Positions 48,098 to 60,500 of a DNA stretch of 64,000 nucleotides are shown piece after piece. The position numbers and the translations under genes are program-made. The stretch spans positions 3,649,115 through 3,713,114 of the forward strand of contig OX422185.1 of the NCBI GenBank assembly GCA_949130485.1, read 5' to 3'. The DNA comes from Agelas oroides. Its lineage: Eukaryota > Porifera > Demospongiae > Agelasida > Agelasidae. Each line of letters starts with the position of its first letter. Position 1 is the stretch's first letter. The notes beneath the pieces are model-generated. The model had not been told where the DNA came from, searched no databases, and was given only the letters and a program-made list of their open reading frames with translations.

Positions 48098-49154
48098 TCC
48101 GAGTATACTATTGTTTATGAACACGATAGAGTGGACAAAATAAGAGTTGACTCTACATGGCAGCATGTGCACATGCAGACATTTTGCATGTGGGATCAGG
48201 GCTCTGAGGTTGATCTACTTGTTCACATCAAAGCTGTGCATGCTGTGTAGCTGCTATGTTCAATGATAGAACATACAAAGAATCCAAAGGAGCAACTTGA
48301 ACACTGCCTCATAAGTGCCAGGAATATAGTTTGAGGGGATAGTTTATCTGTCAGTGTAGCCACACACTACAAGCTCTGGGCAGGTAAGGCAAAGTGGTTA
48401 CTGAAAAATACAATCATGCATTTATCTAAAAAGTGAATATCAGTCAAATGCAAGCTTTATCCAGCTTGGAGATGATAGCACAGCACTACGGATGGGATGC
48501 CTATTAAACACTTGCAGCCTCTCTTTGATTATGCTGTCTTTTCCAGTGCTCAAAGAGAGGGATGTGAGGGGAAGCTTCATCTGTGCGCAGTGTGTCCTGA
48601 GTCCTCTGGTGCTCTGAAAGGGGTGCTAGGGGAGAACTCATATGTAGTCTCTGAGAAGGATGTCTGTATTCACTGCTGTTTGCATTGACCTTGCAAAATA
48701 CAAACCAAAAAGCTGTGACATGAATATAAGTATGTGGTTATTTTCCCATTTAGCCTGTAAAGAAGTTTACCACATAATTATATTCATATGCACACCTTGT
48801 TTGTTTATATATTTTGCAATGGGGGAAGTGTATCATAGTCTCCTACCCAGGCTCTCCTCACACCCTGAGCTTGCAGTATGAGACTGGTTTTGTATGCAAG
48901 TGCGACCATATAGAAATGAGAGTTTTGCTTGATATGTAACATAAGAACACAGTATTAATTGTGCAATCGAACTAGGTAAGGATTTTAAGTATATCAGAAG
49001 GTATGCATAATTTTAATATGTGCATGCATAGCGAGGGTTCAATTTGAAGCTCTAAAGCATGCACAATTCCATAATTTCTGCTAATTCTGCCGCTAGAAAT
49101 TTGTCACATGCATGGATTACACAAATATAAAGGACTTGGTCAAATTTACAGATA
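48098..49154. other. Spacer with no gene identified
   Basis: Open frames at 48497-48688 and 48660-48881 have no recognisable motif or supported splice partners. Confidence 0.35.
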
Positions 49155-49821
49155 CAGTAAAACCTCCGAACAAAGGACACATTGGGGACAGGCCAGTTGT
49201 CCCTTGTAGAGAGGTTGTCCTCTTCTCGGAGATTTTCGTTTAAACCTATTGGAAATTTCTTAAAGATGAAAAATAACACTTAACTGTATTATTTTAATAT
49301 ATTCTGCTTCATTTTGATGGGTTTTTTCAATAGCAAGATGGCAAGAGGAAGATGCTTATATAAAGGACCACCGCTGCGGGTCCGGAATACGGAGGTATCC
49401 GTATAGGCCATTCGGTATACTTCCGGTAGGCGTGGTAATCTGTGATCGGCTGGACTGTTGAACGCCGCGCATTTTCGGACCTCTCCGTTGCTTTACACTG
49501 ACGAGAAAGGCTAGCACGATGAGCAATAGTGCTAATATAGTGCTCGGTCTTTGAATCCAGCGACGGTGGCATTACGAAAGCGGTCGACAAGCGTCCACAT
49601 TATGTGGGTGTAACTTCACTGTCCGTTTTCGGAGGTAATTTTATATTGGCTAAGGTACGTCGGGGACGGATCAGTGTCCGTTGTTCGGAGTTGAGAGGTG
49701 TCCGCCTCTCGGAGGTTCGAAATGTATTAGTTCTATGGTAAAATCAATCGGGGGCAAGTGAGCCGTCCGCTGTACACAGGTTGTCCACTTTTCGGAGGGT
49801 CCGTTATTAGAGGTTTTACTG
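49155..49821. mobile_element. Tc1/pogo-Tigger-like MITE, second copy
   Basis: 667 bp with the same CAGTAAAACCTCCG / GAGGTTTTACTG ends and TA on each side. Body similarity to 14367-15089 is high and broken by small indels. Confidence 0.85.
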
Positions 49822-50502
49822 TAGAGGAACTAGTTGATGCTCGGACACTTAAGAAATGTTGCGCTCTTGTTGCGCACGCAGAGGTCCAGCAGACATAAGA
49901 ACTGTAGGATAGGTGGGCTAATGTTTGATACTATCAACTTGAAATTCAACTCCAAACAGTCTTCTACCCGGGATTTAGCAAAAGAAATACTGCATCTGTT
50001 CAAGCACCTGTCCTCGGAAAAGGATTCTACTAGCGGACAAGTCTGATAACCATGTATTATATCACATCGCTAGCCAAATTTGGCAACTGCTGCAGCATGG
50101 TATGGGTTCATAGGCAAGGCCAGTGGAAGGGCAAGTATTTTAGTCTTTCCTTTTCAGAGGAGGCGGCAAAGAAGTTACGCGTTGTTTTACAGTGTATTTT
50201 CGGACATGATTTTCTATCCCCACGTATTACAATAGCTTCGGGTGTCGAAAACTATCCCAGCCCCAGCATGTCCTGTTGCTCTGATGATCTGGCACAGTTG
50301 CTACCGTGCTTTAGACCTTTGAAGTCTGAGTTCCGAAAATATATCAGTCTGAGAATAAATTTTTGCCTCTAGCATACATGGACACATTGAACAGACATAA
50401 AATAGCTTCATTTTTAAGCCTGATTTCAACACACAGCGTTGACAATTTCAACAATGTTTGACCCTTGGTGCATAGTTAGATTGCAGTGTACAGCAACGTA
50501 AT
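49822..50502. other. Spacer with two unrecognised open frames
   Basis: Frames at 49834-50046 (70 codons) and 50052-50372 (106 codons) are adjacent on the + strand, but show no known motif or signal. They could be parts of a dead element. Confidence 0.3.
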
Positions 50503-50975
50503 GCACAAATGCACACCACAGCATTGCACAGCAGGTTTACTAATTGTGCACCAAACACAAGAGTGTTGACCAGTCAAGGCTGATGGATAGAAATATAATT
50601 CAAGCTTTTTTTCAGTGCTGCCGGAGGCTGCTCAGAAATGTCAGTCTGTTTCCCCCTAGCTACACAGCTGCCATAAATGCATCCCTTTCCTGATATTCAA
50701 TACTGAGTAGTTTTAATACTATACTGATTACAGATACCATGCTTACTTGTTCTCTTCTCCCTTATACTCTCTGAATGCATGCTTGTAGGCAGAAATTCGG
50801 TGAAGTTCAATCTCGTAGGGAGAGGGTTAAAATCTAAATTTGGCGTAATTTTTTCTCGTGAGCAAGTCTGTACATAACGAGATTACATTCGCCTTCATCA
50901 ATGACCTTCCGTCCTGTAGGCCTATCACGTGATCCGCATGGGATTGGGTGAAAAGACAGCCTCCCTTTTAAGATG
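50503..50975 (+). repeat. Dispersed repeat family R1, copy c
   Basis: Inverted partner of 47726-48097, with the next 95 bp (GTGATCCGCATGGGATTGGG) related in reverse to 46090-46140. Orientation follows the copies at 43.9 and 52.6 kb. Confidence 0.8.
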
Positions 50976-51029
50976 GCTTAGCGCCCGATTCGCGATCGAT
51001 AGCGATACTATCAGTGCCGATAATTCGCA

Positions 51030-51394
51030 TGCTTACCTACACTGGTGGGGCACGGCCTCTAGTTGCTAGGACACGTGCCCCAGTGTGCCCCAGCCTGGCT
51101 ACGCCCAATGCATGAATAAGCTTTAAATCGCTCGCTCGCTTCGCTCATCGTCCCTATGGTTGCCACGTGCTTCTGGTAGTATGTACGTACACGTAGGCCA
51201 TGCGCGCGTCGAATTCTTGATACAGGAGTTAATACACGTGCGTTATTGCTACTGTTGAAGCCGAAGACAGTGTAGTGCGTAGCTCCAGTGTGAACGTAGT
51301 GTACGTAGTACGTTTGCGCATAGTATTCTCGAAGGCAGCCCTTCAAAAGAGGGGTTCCATGGAACCCATGGAACCCCCTCTGGATCCGCCACTG
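51030..51394 (-). mobile_element. hAT-like MITE fragment
   Basis: Ends CTCTGGATCCGCCACTG at 51394, and its body is the reverse complement of 45292-45560 (GGGTTCCATGG palindrome, ACGTAGTACGTTTGCGC). The other end is not clear; near 51095 it joins a CCTGGCTACGCC end of another type. Confidence 0.7.
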
Positions 51395-52559
51395 CTTATG
51401 TTGCTTACTTGATTCTATTACACTTGATATGCTAAATTCTCACTCAGTGACACATAGGTGTCACTTGCATACACAGCCAGCCTCACACTACAAGCCCAAA
51501 ACTGTGTCACACAAGTATACCAATCATTACTTTAGCATACATGTATGTTTGAAATCAGCCTTATTCCCAAGCTCCCACCCAGTTTTCTGTCGACACTGCA
51601 AGTGATGGAAAGCTAAGTAAGGAAGGCCTGGAAATGAGGCTATGCTCAACTTGTGTATGCACTCCCCTCCCCTTCACCAACAAAGCGACTACACAAATGC
51701 AGACAGGTTCTAATACCACTGTCAGATCACCAAGAAATAGACTAGGGGAAGCTTCTCCCCCGCCCCCTCACCCCCAAACCTATTAGACTGAGCCCAGGAA
51801 AAGGCTTTTGTTAAAGACTACCTAAAAAATTGGCAGAAATAGAGTTATAGGTGTGATTTTACCTCTCACATTGCAGTCTCAGCTCAGAAGTCTGGCTGAA
51901 CTCTTCATTGAATCTTGGATTCTCAATCGTGCAAATTTATTCAGTGGTCAGTCCCTCACGGTGCATGGATCATACATTTACAGGTTTCCCTTAGCCTTGT
52001 ACCCAGGCTCTCTCAACACAAGGCTATGTTCACATATTTGAGACTGTCTCAGACTTCACAATGCCAAACCATCCCCTACCATTTCTCTCAGAGCATCTCC
52101 CCTCTTTCTCCTCATTTACATTGTTGATGTAATTTCTAAAGCAAGACTTGTTGTGTATGCTACAGTGATATAATGGTCCCCATGGGGCCAGCACTTTTTT
52201 GCTGTTTCAGGCAGGTGGTTGCTTTATACAGGTTATTTTGCCCAAGATTAGTACAACTGGGACCAGGAGTAGTGGCCGTAAAGAAAGAGAGGTGGCTGCC
52301 TTTAACCACTATAGACAAGTTTCACTCTAGCGACAATACATTGAGTGAGAATGCAGCATATCAACTAGTAAGCGGTACAGGTAGTCAATGGAGAAGGTAC
52401 ACTTCTACGAAGAGTTTGAGTGCAGCACAGTTAGCTTGCAGTACAGTGCCAATATTAAATGCACACTGTCACTGCTCCCTTTGGCCTGGGCTTGCTATGG
52501 AACGATGCACACAAATGATCAAAAGGTAAACCTTTTACAAGCCTTTGCTGCCCAATAGA
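51395..52559. other. Spacer; diverged hairpin element and one unrecognised frame
   Basis: 51556-51650 is an aged relative of the 52976 hairpin (CCCAAGCTCCCACCCAG.. to ..GGAAATGAGGCT). A 118-codon frame at 52173-52529 has no recognisable features. Confidence 0.4.
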
Positions 52560-52930
52560 GCACAAATTTAGGCCTCAAGAACAGACTGTACCTTCAAATG
52601 GTCACAGTCTCAGTTGATCCAACATGCCTCTCAAATGTATGGAAGCTAGCTCTGAGCTGTACAATCCATTTCTCCCTCCACAGCTGCCACCAATATACAC
52701 CTTCATCCTGACTACTTTAGCTTACTGATATTATCCTTACTTGTTCTCTTTTTCCTTGATATGCTGCATACTCTCTAAATGCATGCCAGTATTAAAGTAC
52801 AGAATTTCAGCCAAGTTAAATTACGTAGAAAGAGGGTTAATATCTAAACATAAATCGTAGGCACGGGGAACTCCCTAATGTAGTTTTATGACGTAACCTC
52901 ATGGAGCTATCTGACGATCCCCAGTCCAAA
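52560..52930 (+). repeat. Dispersed repeat family R1, copy d
   Basis: Direct match to the two outer parts of 43940-44790 without the middle insert, so it resembles the uninterrupted form. Confidence 0.65.
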
Positions 52931-52975
52931 AAGGGTGTGTCAGCTAAAAATTCGCTTCCGGTACGCTGGCGATTG

Positions 52976-53075
52976 CTAGCCTCGTTCCCAGGCCCCGCCC
53001 AGCTTTCCGTCGCTTGCAGTACGGCAAAGCCTAATAAGCGACGGAAAGCTGGGCGGGGCCTGGGAACGAGGCTAG
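52976..53075. mobile_element. 100-bp perfect-hairpin element with TSD
   Basis: Arms 52976-53015 and 53036-53075 are exact 40-bp reverse complements (starting CTAGCCTCGTTCCCAGG) around a 20-nt loop. GCGATTG stands directly on both sides, a 7-bp target-site duplication. Perfect arms indicate a very recent insertion or gene conversion between arms. Confidence 0.9.
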
Positions 53076-53101
53076 GCGATTGCAGTCAAGAGCTGACAAT
53101 G

Positions 53102-53137
53102 ATAATAAATTAAATTAAATTTAATTTAATTTATTAT
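53102..53137. repeat. 36-bp perfect AT palindrome
   Basis: A perfect palindrome of A and T only, with its centre at 53119/53120. It is prone to cruciform formation and is likely a simple-sequence product. Confidence 0.85.
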
Positions 53138-53957
53138 TGTAGCTGATATGAATAATTAATTATCATACGTGATGAAACATGACGTATATTTTGTTGATAT
53201 TATATTCGAGTTCCGCGAGCATCCGCGGTATGCGCATTTCTCCGCAAAACTCTGAAACTTCACCCCGTTTCTCTCTTGGAGTCCTCTGTATACTTTTGTA
53301 AACTACGGAAATAGATTCTGTAGCTACAGAGCTTCACGTCGATGCCATTTTCGAGGGGGTTGTCGACTAGTCTTTCGGTGCCGACGCTCGAGTTCATTCG
53401 AACTTCTGGTTTCACCAATGAAGGGGCGGCAGAGAAAGGAGAGCGCAGTGAGAGAAAACTCAGAAACAGAAGGTTCCTCACCTGTCAAGGCCCAAGTGGA
53501 CAACCCATACTAACAGGTTTGTGCGGGGATGGGATCAACCAAAGGGTAGAACCACCTCTACTACTGCCAAACTTGCCGGTTGGTAGCCATTCAATGGAGA
53601 ATTTGTGTCTCCAGCTCACATAGAATAAGTTTTTGTGGCTGTATTGAGACCAAAACGCTAGGATAGGTTCTCTATCTACTACTAGCTATGTAGCTAGTAA
53701 CTTTTGTTGATTGAAAGGCTTGTGTTAGCTTCTAGTCTGTCTATCATTTACAGGTATTGCGGTAGTGAAGCCTACTAGACTGGTCAATGGTGGCCCTTAC
53801 TCATGAACACCATGCTATATAGGTCTATCTCACCAGAAGGTTGTGTTGTTTGGTTCTTTGGTTAGTGTTTGAACAAAGTTCCGTTGTATTTCATACAGCA
53901 GAACCACCTGAAAAAAACACTTAAAAACACCACTATTAATTATTCATAATGCTATAG
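53138..53957. other. Spacer 3' of the transposase-like gene
   Basis: A + strand frame from 53342 (93 codons), or a shorter one from 53426 (MKGRQRKESAVRENSE..), could be part of a first exon, but no splice partner or family is seen. Confidence 0.3.
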
Positions 53958-56900
53958 TCATAATACAAGTAATGAATCGTCCTCTAAATCTTCCAGTAGA
54001 TTATAAAAATAATGTTCACTATCCCCATTATAAACTACTTCATGTAACCTACTATCACTACTGAATGAAACAACATAGCCTTCGTACCACTGTACTTCCC
54101 CATCCTCATTAAATTTTTGCTTGATTCGGTTCCCAACCAAAAGTTCTGGACTGTTCACAAAGTCTAATTTTTGTTTTTTAGCAGTTAGGGGTTCGTCATG
54201 TTCTAAACTGGTCATCAAATGGATGTAGTCTGCTTTTAGCTCATTATAAGTTTTAGGTTTACGGTTTGCTGAGAATGGTACAACTTTTCGCTTATTTGTC
54301 ATTGCGTGCCGTTTAAGAAGATTTTTTATGAGCCTCAATTTCTCAGCTTCGCATTCCTTTCTATTTAATCGCTTTTCTTCAATATCTTGAATAGCATTTT
54401 CTAGTTCCTGTTCTGAGGTAATAACTGGGATACTCTCAAGTTTCTCCATAGCAGATTTAGCTCTTATCTCTTTTTGATGTGCCTTTTCCAAATCATTTTT
54501 GCGTTTCTCTATCCTTTTTCTTTGCACTTCTATCTCTATTTCCTGGTTCCGTTTCTGCACAGCTCGCCTTTCTGACACTGCTAAGTCTATAACCGTGTCC
54601 TTATCAACTGTTTCTAGCCATTCCATGGTTTTATTGCGCTTGCCTTCAATAAGCGCACTTTTTGTGTGCTGCTTGGCATTTACAAGTGGTGCTGTTAGCC
54701 AATCATTGAGGCCCAACAAACTCTCACATATATCATTGTGTGGTTTCAACTCTCTCAGAATTTGTTGGATGTTGTCGTCTGGAGCCCAATACTTTCCCCC
54801 TGGAAGCTGGTCCTTTTTGTAATTGGTGAGTTTGTCTTTCATTGCTGCAGCTGCTGCTGCAATGCGGGGTAAAAGTATGGAATCATCCCATTCATTGTGC
54901 GCAAGGAGGTATTTATAAATAATGGTAGCGTCTCTATGTTTTCTGTGGTTTGTCTTTTTTGAATCTGAGTAGAGTCTTTCTTCAGATGGGAAGGCTTTGT
55001 AGTAAGGGTTGAGTGCCTGTTCAGGATGCTGTGCAAGCTCTCCTAGGCTGATTTGCAACTCTAGATAGTGTGTATTCATGCATGTCAAGAACATTCTTGG
55101 ACAGGTCATTTGATTTGATTAGCATCATTAAATCGGCATAAATGTGGTAAAAGAATAAGCCATCAAGTTTTAATTGCGCAAGCTCTGAATCATTATTTAA
55201 TTTTTTTTGTAAATCCTGTTCAAGCTTATTTAATGTCTTAGTTGTAGATAGCTGGTCAAGATATTCAGCTGCTATGGGCACTAGATAAAAAGCTCGTGCT
55301 GCGTTAGAAGCTGTAACAAAATACCTACTACCAACTTGCCTCTGCAGCTTGATAGTTGCTGCTTGTTTATACTTTGTCTCCCTGTCAGCATTTCCATACT
55401 TTTCAGCTTGGATACGAAGGAAGTCAGGAAAATCTAATACTCCATGTCCATATTCTGGTGTCCCATGTTTTCCGAAGACTTTGCAGAACTCATGAACAAA
55501 GCGATCTCCTGGCTCATAGTCTCGGAAGCTGCTTTCTGTGTCTTCGGTAGCTTCCTTGTAAAACTGCCTGACTCCTGCATTCTGAGCCTTACGCAGATTC
55601 ACCCCCAGGTGCATGCCACAGAAATTCTGCACAAGGTGAGTTGTAGGGTTTTCGCTTGAGGGCTCTCCAAATCTGTCTCTGTCTTGCACTCTACGCTCCT
55701 CAAGCAATTTGTTCAAGTGTTTCTGGGTTGATGCTCCATCTGAACCAGATGATGCTATGGAATTCCAATTTATGTTATTTGCACCATTCAGTTTGAGTTT
55801 GTGGGCAAGTTCTCTAAGTCGGTTTAGTTCGCGATCAATGTGTTCTACCACAGAATCAGCTGTTCCATCTGGAACTTCACCTACACTTAAACATAGATCA
55901 TTAACTGCAATACTATTCAATTTTTGCTGATTGAGAGTAGTACCATCTGTGTTCAGGTGCTTTTGTGATGCATCAGCTAAACTGTAGCCTTGTGAATGTC
56001 ATTTACTGTAGGAAGTTCTTGACTATGCATGTATAGTGCAGCTGCTCGCTTTGGAAGTTTTAGAGACTCTACATTAACTGAAGGAATCATGGATTTTAAG
56101 ACAGCTTTAATTATCTTAGCTATTTTTGCATGTGTAATTTGCATTGTCAAAAGCTTATAGTATAGCTCTCGGACTCCATTAGAGTAACGTTTTCCATTGG
56201 TAGTTGTGACAACAAATTGCTCTAACTCTTGGCCGTCCTGTTTCTCATTGTAGGTCATGCCATCAACTTGGCCCAGCTCTTCCTCTAATTGAGTGATATT
56301 TCCTTGAAGAGACTGATTTTCTTCTATAAGTCTGGCAACCATTTCCTGCAGCTCTTCATGCTCACTCTCAAGGTGAGAAGATACTCTTTGTTCTGCCTCC
56401 AGTTGTAGTTTTGTGGCCTCTAAACTAGATGTAGTCTGAGTAAGGGCTGCTGTGGCTTCTGAAACCTCAAGTTGAAGGTTTTCTATTGTTGTTTTAGCTG
56501 TATATAATTTATTCTGTACTTCGTGTAGTCGTTTGTCCTTCCGTTTGTCTCTCCTGTCAACATTTTTCTTTAAATAGTGTGGGTTTGAGGTGGGTGGAGT
56601 TTGTGGGAGCTTGTTTTCGTTACATGAAGGTAATTTTGTTGGACTAACTCTTGCTTTGTAATAGGTCATGGGAGTGTCTAGATTCATCTTGTGTGTTCTT
56701 AACATATTTTCTATCACTCGGTATGCATTGTCTGCTCTATATGCTTTTAGCTGTGGATCAATGTTTATGTAGATGGCTCCTATTTCACATTTACTTAGTT
56801 TTCTATCCCGCTTTAGGTGGGAGTGCAGCTCAGAATAGAACCTCCTTGTTGGAACTTGGGAAAGCTGCCAGTGTTTCCCTGAAGGGTTGTCAACTACTTT

Positions 56901-57344
56901 GTCCAGAACAGAAGTAGTCAAACCTTCCTGCTCAAGGACTGCTGTTCCTAAATAGAAATTATTAACAGGATTCTGTCATTTTGGTTTGCTCTATGGATTT
57001 ATATACTTATATATTTATGTGTGCATACCTTTACGATCTCTTGTCACACGTTGTATCCAAGTCCGAGCAAGATAGCTTTTGAGCTCATCTCCTTTCAGAG
57101 CCTTAGTTGGTAGCTGCAGTCGATCTACAGTCTGGTAGAAACAGCCAGGTCGCTGAATCGAAATTGCTGGGTAGAGTTTGGTCACCCATTTTGCCAATAG
57201 TTCTTGTGGACCTGAACAGGGCACCTCAGGGTGCCTCTGCCAGTAATCCAGTTGGTCAGCATGGTCCTTCAGATCCAACAGAGTTTTATAGGTTGGGAAT
57301 CTATTCGCACTAGCTTCAAAACTAACAGGTAAAGGGATATCCAT
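53958..57344 (-). CDS. Transposase-like protein with coiled coil and Tudor/chromo-like C-terminus; two frame breaks
   Basis: Exon 1 is 57344-57029; the intron (57028-56948) has GTATGC..TTTAG borders and keeps frame; exon 2 runs from 56947. Region 1 (about 130 aa) is unrecognised. Region 2 (about 56600-56250) is a long coiled coil. Region 3 (about 55970-55030) contains NWNSIASSGSDGASTQK.. then VQNFCGMHLGVNLRKA, resembling the second acidic residue and CxxHxxxN region of uncharacterised DDE-type transposases in cnidarian and sponge genomes. Region 4 is charged and helical. The C-terminus (VGNRIKQKF..VQWYEGYVV..HEVVYNGDSEHYFYNLLEDLEDD) looks like a Tudor/chromo-like reader fold. Two single-base frame changes occur: near 55985, where coding continues as SLADASQKHLNTDGTTLNQ, and near 55074, where it continues as YLELQISLGELAQ. 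They may be decay or sequencing errors. No terminal inverted repeats were found. Confidence 0.72.
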
Positions 57345-57377
57345 TTTATTCCGTGCAACACAGCTGTTTTGTAATCT

Positions 57378-57462
57378 CGCGGGAAATACGCGTACTATTT
57401 TGAACCAATCACAACGTTAATCGAAGTCACGTGAAACCGCACCCCCAGGACCACAAGATGGC
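57378..57462 (-). promoter_or_regulatory. Promoter-like cluster upstream of the transposase-like gene
   Basis: Within 85 bp directly 5' of the start lie CGCGGGAAA (E2F-like, 57378-57386), CCAAT (57405-57409), the palindrome CACGTG (57428-57433) and CAAGATGGC (YY1-like, 57454-57462). Together they resemble a TATA-less housekeeping promoter. Assignment rests on motif matches only. Confidence 0.45.
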
Positions 57463-57563
57463 CTATGGCGACAGAACGTGCGACGCGATCCTGTTCACTG
57501 AAGCAACTGAACTTGTACCTTCATAACAAAGTTATAGTTTAGTGAATGTCAGTGAGTAACGTA

Positions 57564-60500
57564 ATATGATAATAATAACGGTCGCCGCTTCATACATACG
57601 TGCATATACTGAGCCAATTGATGTACTACGGGTATATCATTACAACTAATTCAAATTGTCTATCAGGTCACTATATCTTGAAAAGAGGGGATGTGAGCTA
57701 CTGCCACATCAAATAATTCGAGTCGTTCCTCTGCATAGGTGCTACAGGACATCAGAAAATGCACTTCATCTTCCACATCTTTCTGCAGTTTACATACAAA
57801 GGGTTGAAGTTAGAGCGGGTGGCTAGCTTTAGATATACCTTGGTGTGATATTCTCTAGATCTTGCTCTTTTGACTTGTGTATGGACACCCTGACAAAAAG
57901 TGGATAGAAAGGTATGATGGCCATGCTGAGCAGAGCACATCTTTTAGGCAGTCTGGATATAGATATATCAAGAGAGGGAATCTAGCATACCTTGCAAGTC
58001 AGCACCTGACTCAGCTACCAGAGCCACATCGTCAGCATACATCAGGCCTTTACATTCTGGTTTACAAGCTTCACACCAAAGCCACACATTATTTGTGTAT
58101 AATGCAAAGGGAATTGGGCTGAGGGGGCATCCTTGTCTCACCCCTTTATCACACTGGATTTGCTCTGTACATCCTCTGGTGGTGCAGAGCACAGATTGTG
58201 CGTAGCGTGCCTGCTAGCGGGGTCTGGGGGCATGCCCCCCCCCCCCCCCCCCCCAGGAAATGTTTTTGATTTCTGACCTTCTGAGATCGTTTCTGGTGTA
58301 GCTAATCTTGGGGTGAAATTGCAAAAGTTGGACGACCTACTGCTAAACCTAGTTGTTGTGTTTGAAGCCCGCAGAATTAAAGGCGTGACTCCACTTTGGG
58401 CCGCCGAGGCTGCAAAGCAGCTGGTTATCCGTGTAAGGCGGGGGAAATAAGTGCTCTCATACTGATAGTGTGGGTTCTGCGTAGTTCCAGTGTGGGAGTA
58501 GTGTACGTAGTACGTTTGCGCATAGTATTTACCACCGTGCAAGGTTGGGGACGAGCCGGCTCGAGCGATGCCCGATAGCTCTAGCTAGTAGCGCAAGCGA
58601 GTTAGCGATCCAGTTCGCCCGTATTTCATTTGTAGAAAAGACGAAGGGGGTTTGTACGATCCAAACGAACTTCCCCTGAATCCGCTACTGCTGTGGGTGC
58701 ACCGGCACGCTCGGTATAGGCCTGCCTGATGTCAAACATGGCCATGTACGCATCGGCACCCAACTCCAGAATCAACTGGACTGCATCATACACTGAGGCT
58801 AGCTGTAGGTGGCACATGTCAGGGGAGATTCCATGGTCTCAGTGCTACCTCTCTGAGGTTGAGCATATGGAACATCACACTCGTCGTCCCCACAACACCG
58901 ACAATCTTGCCAGCTGTCCGCCAGATTTGGGAAGCTGGGGGGCTGGCATGGGGGTAAGAACTGATGGTACCAATCTGAGTATTTTTCCAGATGTGTCATA
59001 CTACTATACATGTAACTGTTTTATACTAGAAAGATGCTGAATCGTCCTGGGGCGAGCCTGAGCGTGTAGCAAATTGCATTAATTTTGGAATGCCCACACA
59101 GACAATGATGCAGCTATTTGTCCAGCCGGACTACTATGGCTACACGGGCATGGGCTAAGCTTCACAGTCAAACCATGACCTAGCAGGGGAATCCCTGCTA
59201 TGTATGAGCGGTCATGCCAGGCGCGTACCTGAAGCCAGCGTACATCCTGCTGCCTGTCACTCGTAGCCTGCCTTGTGACGTGATCGTCAGACTCGTTACC
59301 ATAGTTCAGAAAGTAAGTTGCTGTGCGTACTGCCAATGCATTCAACTTGAATCGCCTTCGCTCTCGCTCTCTTTCACGCCGACCCAGCAGTCTGGCAGTA
59401 GCCCTTCACACTCGTTCTCACGGCTTAGCTGAAATACGTCCCGCTGAAATACACGTCGGCGTGGACATTCAATCACCGTGAAATATTTGAATGCGCTCAT
59501 TTAAAATTTACGGTAAGTGGTCAGTCCAAGCATACACACGCGTGCGCAATGCAGTCACGCTAGTGTGGGGCTCGCTCAGGCTCGCCCCAAATATGTATTC
59601 AACGATGACAAGGTTGGCTGTTGCTGTAACACTATAGATTTTGCTTGGGTCTTACTCCTATGGCATGAATCACATTGAGAGGTGCATGGATTAAGGTATT
59701 TGCACTCAGTAGTGCCTCCTCTTCCCTTCGCGGGAAAAGGACGTCCTGCTCTGGGAGTGGGACCGGGGGCGGTGCATCGATATCCAGGGTGGCTTGCTCC
59801 ACACCACTCACACAGGTGACGAAATCTGCATTGGGCTCCTCTCCGGCAGTGACTGGTCTGGTAGTCGAAGCAAACTAACTTTGACTCTTCACTGTCTGAC
59901 GTCTTGCATCGCTTGGCTGGTGGCTCCTTCCCTTTTGACTCTGCTGTGAGCTCCTGTATGCAGTCTCCTGACTCATGGTCCAGGCTATGGCAGTGCCTAC
60001 ACTCCTCTCTTGGCTCTGCTTTAGCGAACATAATTGCCCAAAGGGAGGTGTCCACCACCACTATGAGGGAACGCTTGGCAGCTGCTACCTGCATGCATCC
60101 GGAACCGAGTGTCATAATCTTGCCATGGCGTTCCTTTAAACTGCCTGGATGATCTGGGCCATGCATGCTGCCATGTCTGGCACTGTTTCGGGATGCTTCA
60201 CTGCCATCACCCCCATGTGCACTGAGAATCCCAGACCCAGTGACCACATTGCTATTGACCAAATAGTCCACTTCGTCACCTTTGCCGTGAGCCCCTCAGG
60301 AAGCAGCTCTGACATTGCGACCTATTCGCCCTTCCATATCCACTCTGCTACTGTTGTTCCGGGAAGCTCGGCTATAGCCGGGATTGGGGTGGCCATTGAT
60401 CTCCAGGGAACCAATGTCCTGCTGTTCTCTGCCGTGCTGATTGCTAGCAGAGACAATGGGTGGACGGTTGTGAGTGTGCTGGTTATCAAGGGAATGGACC

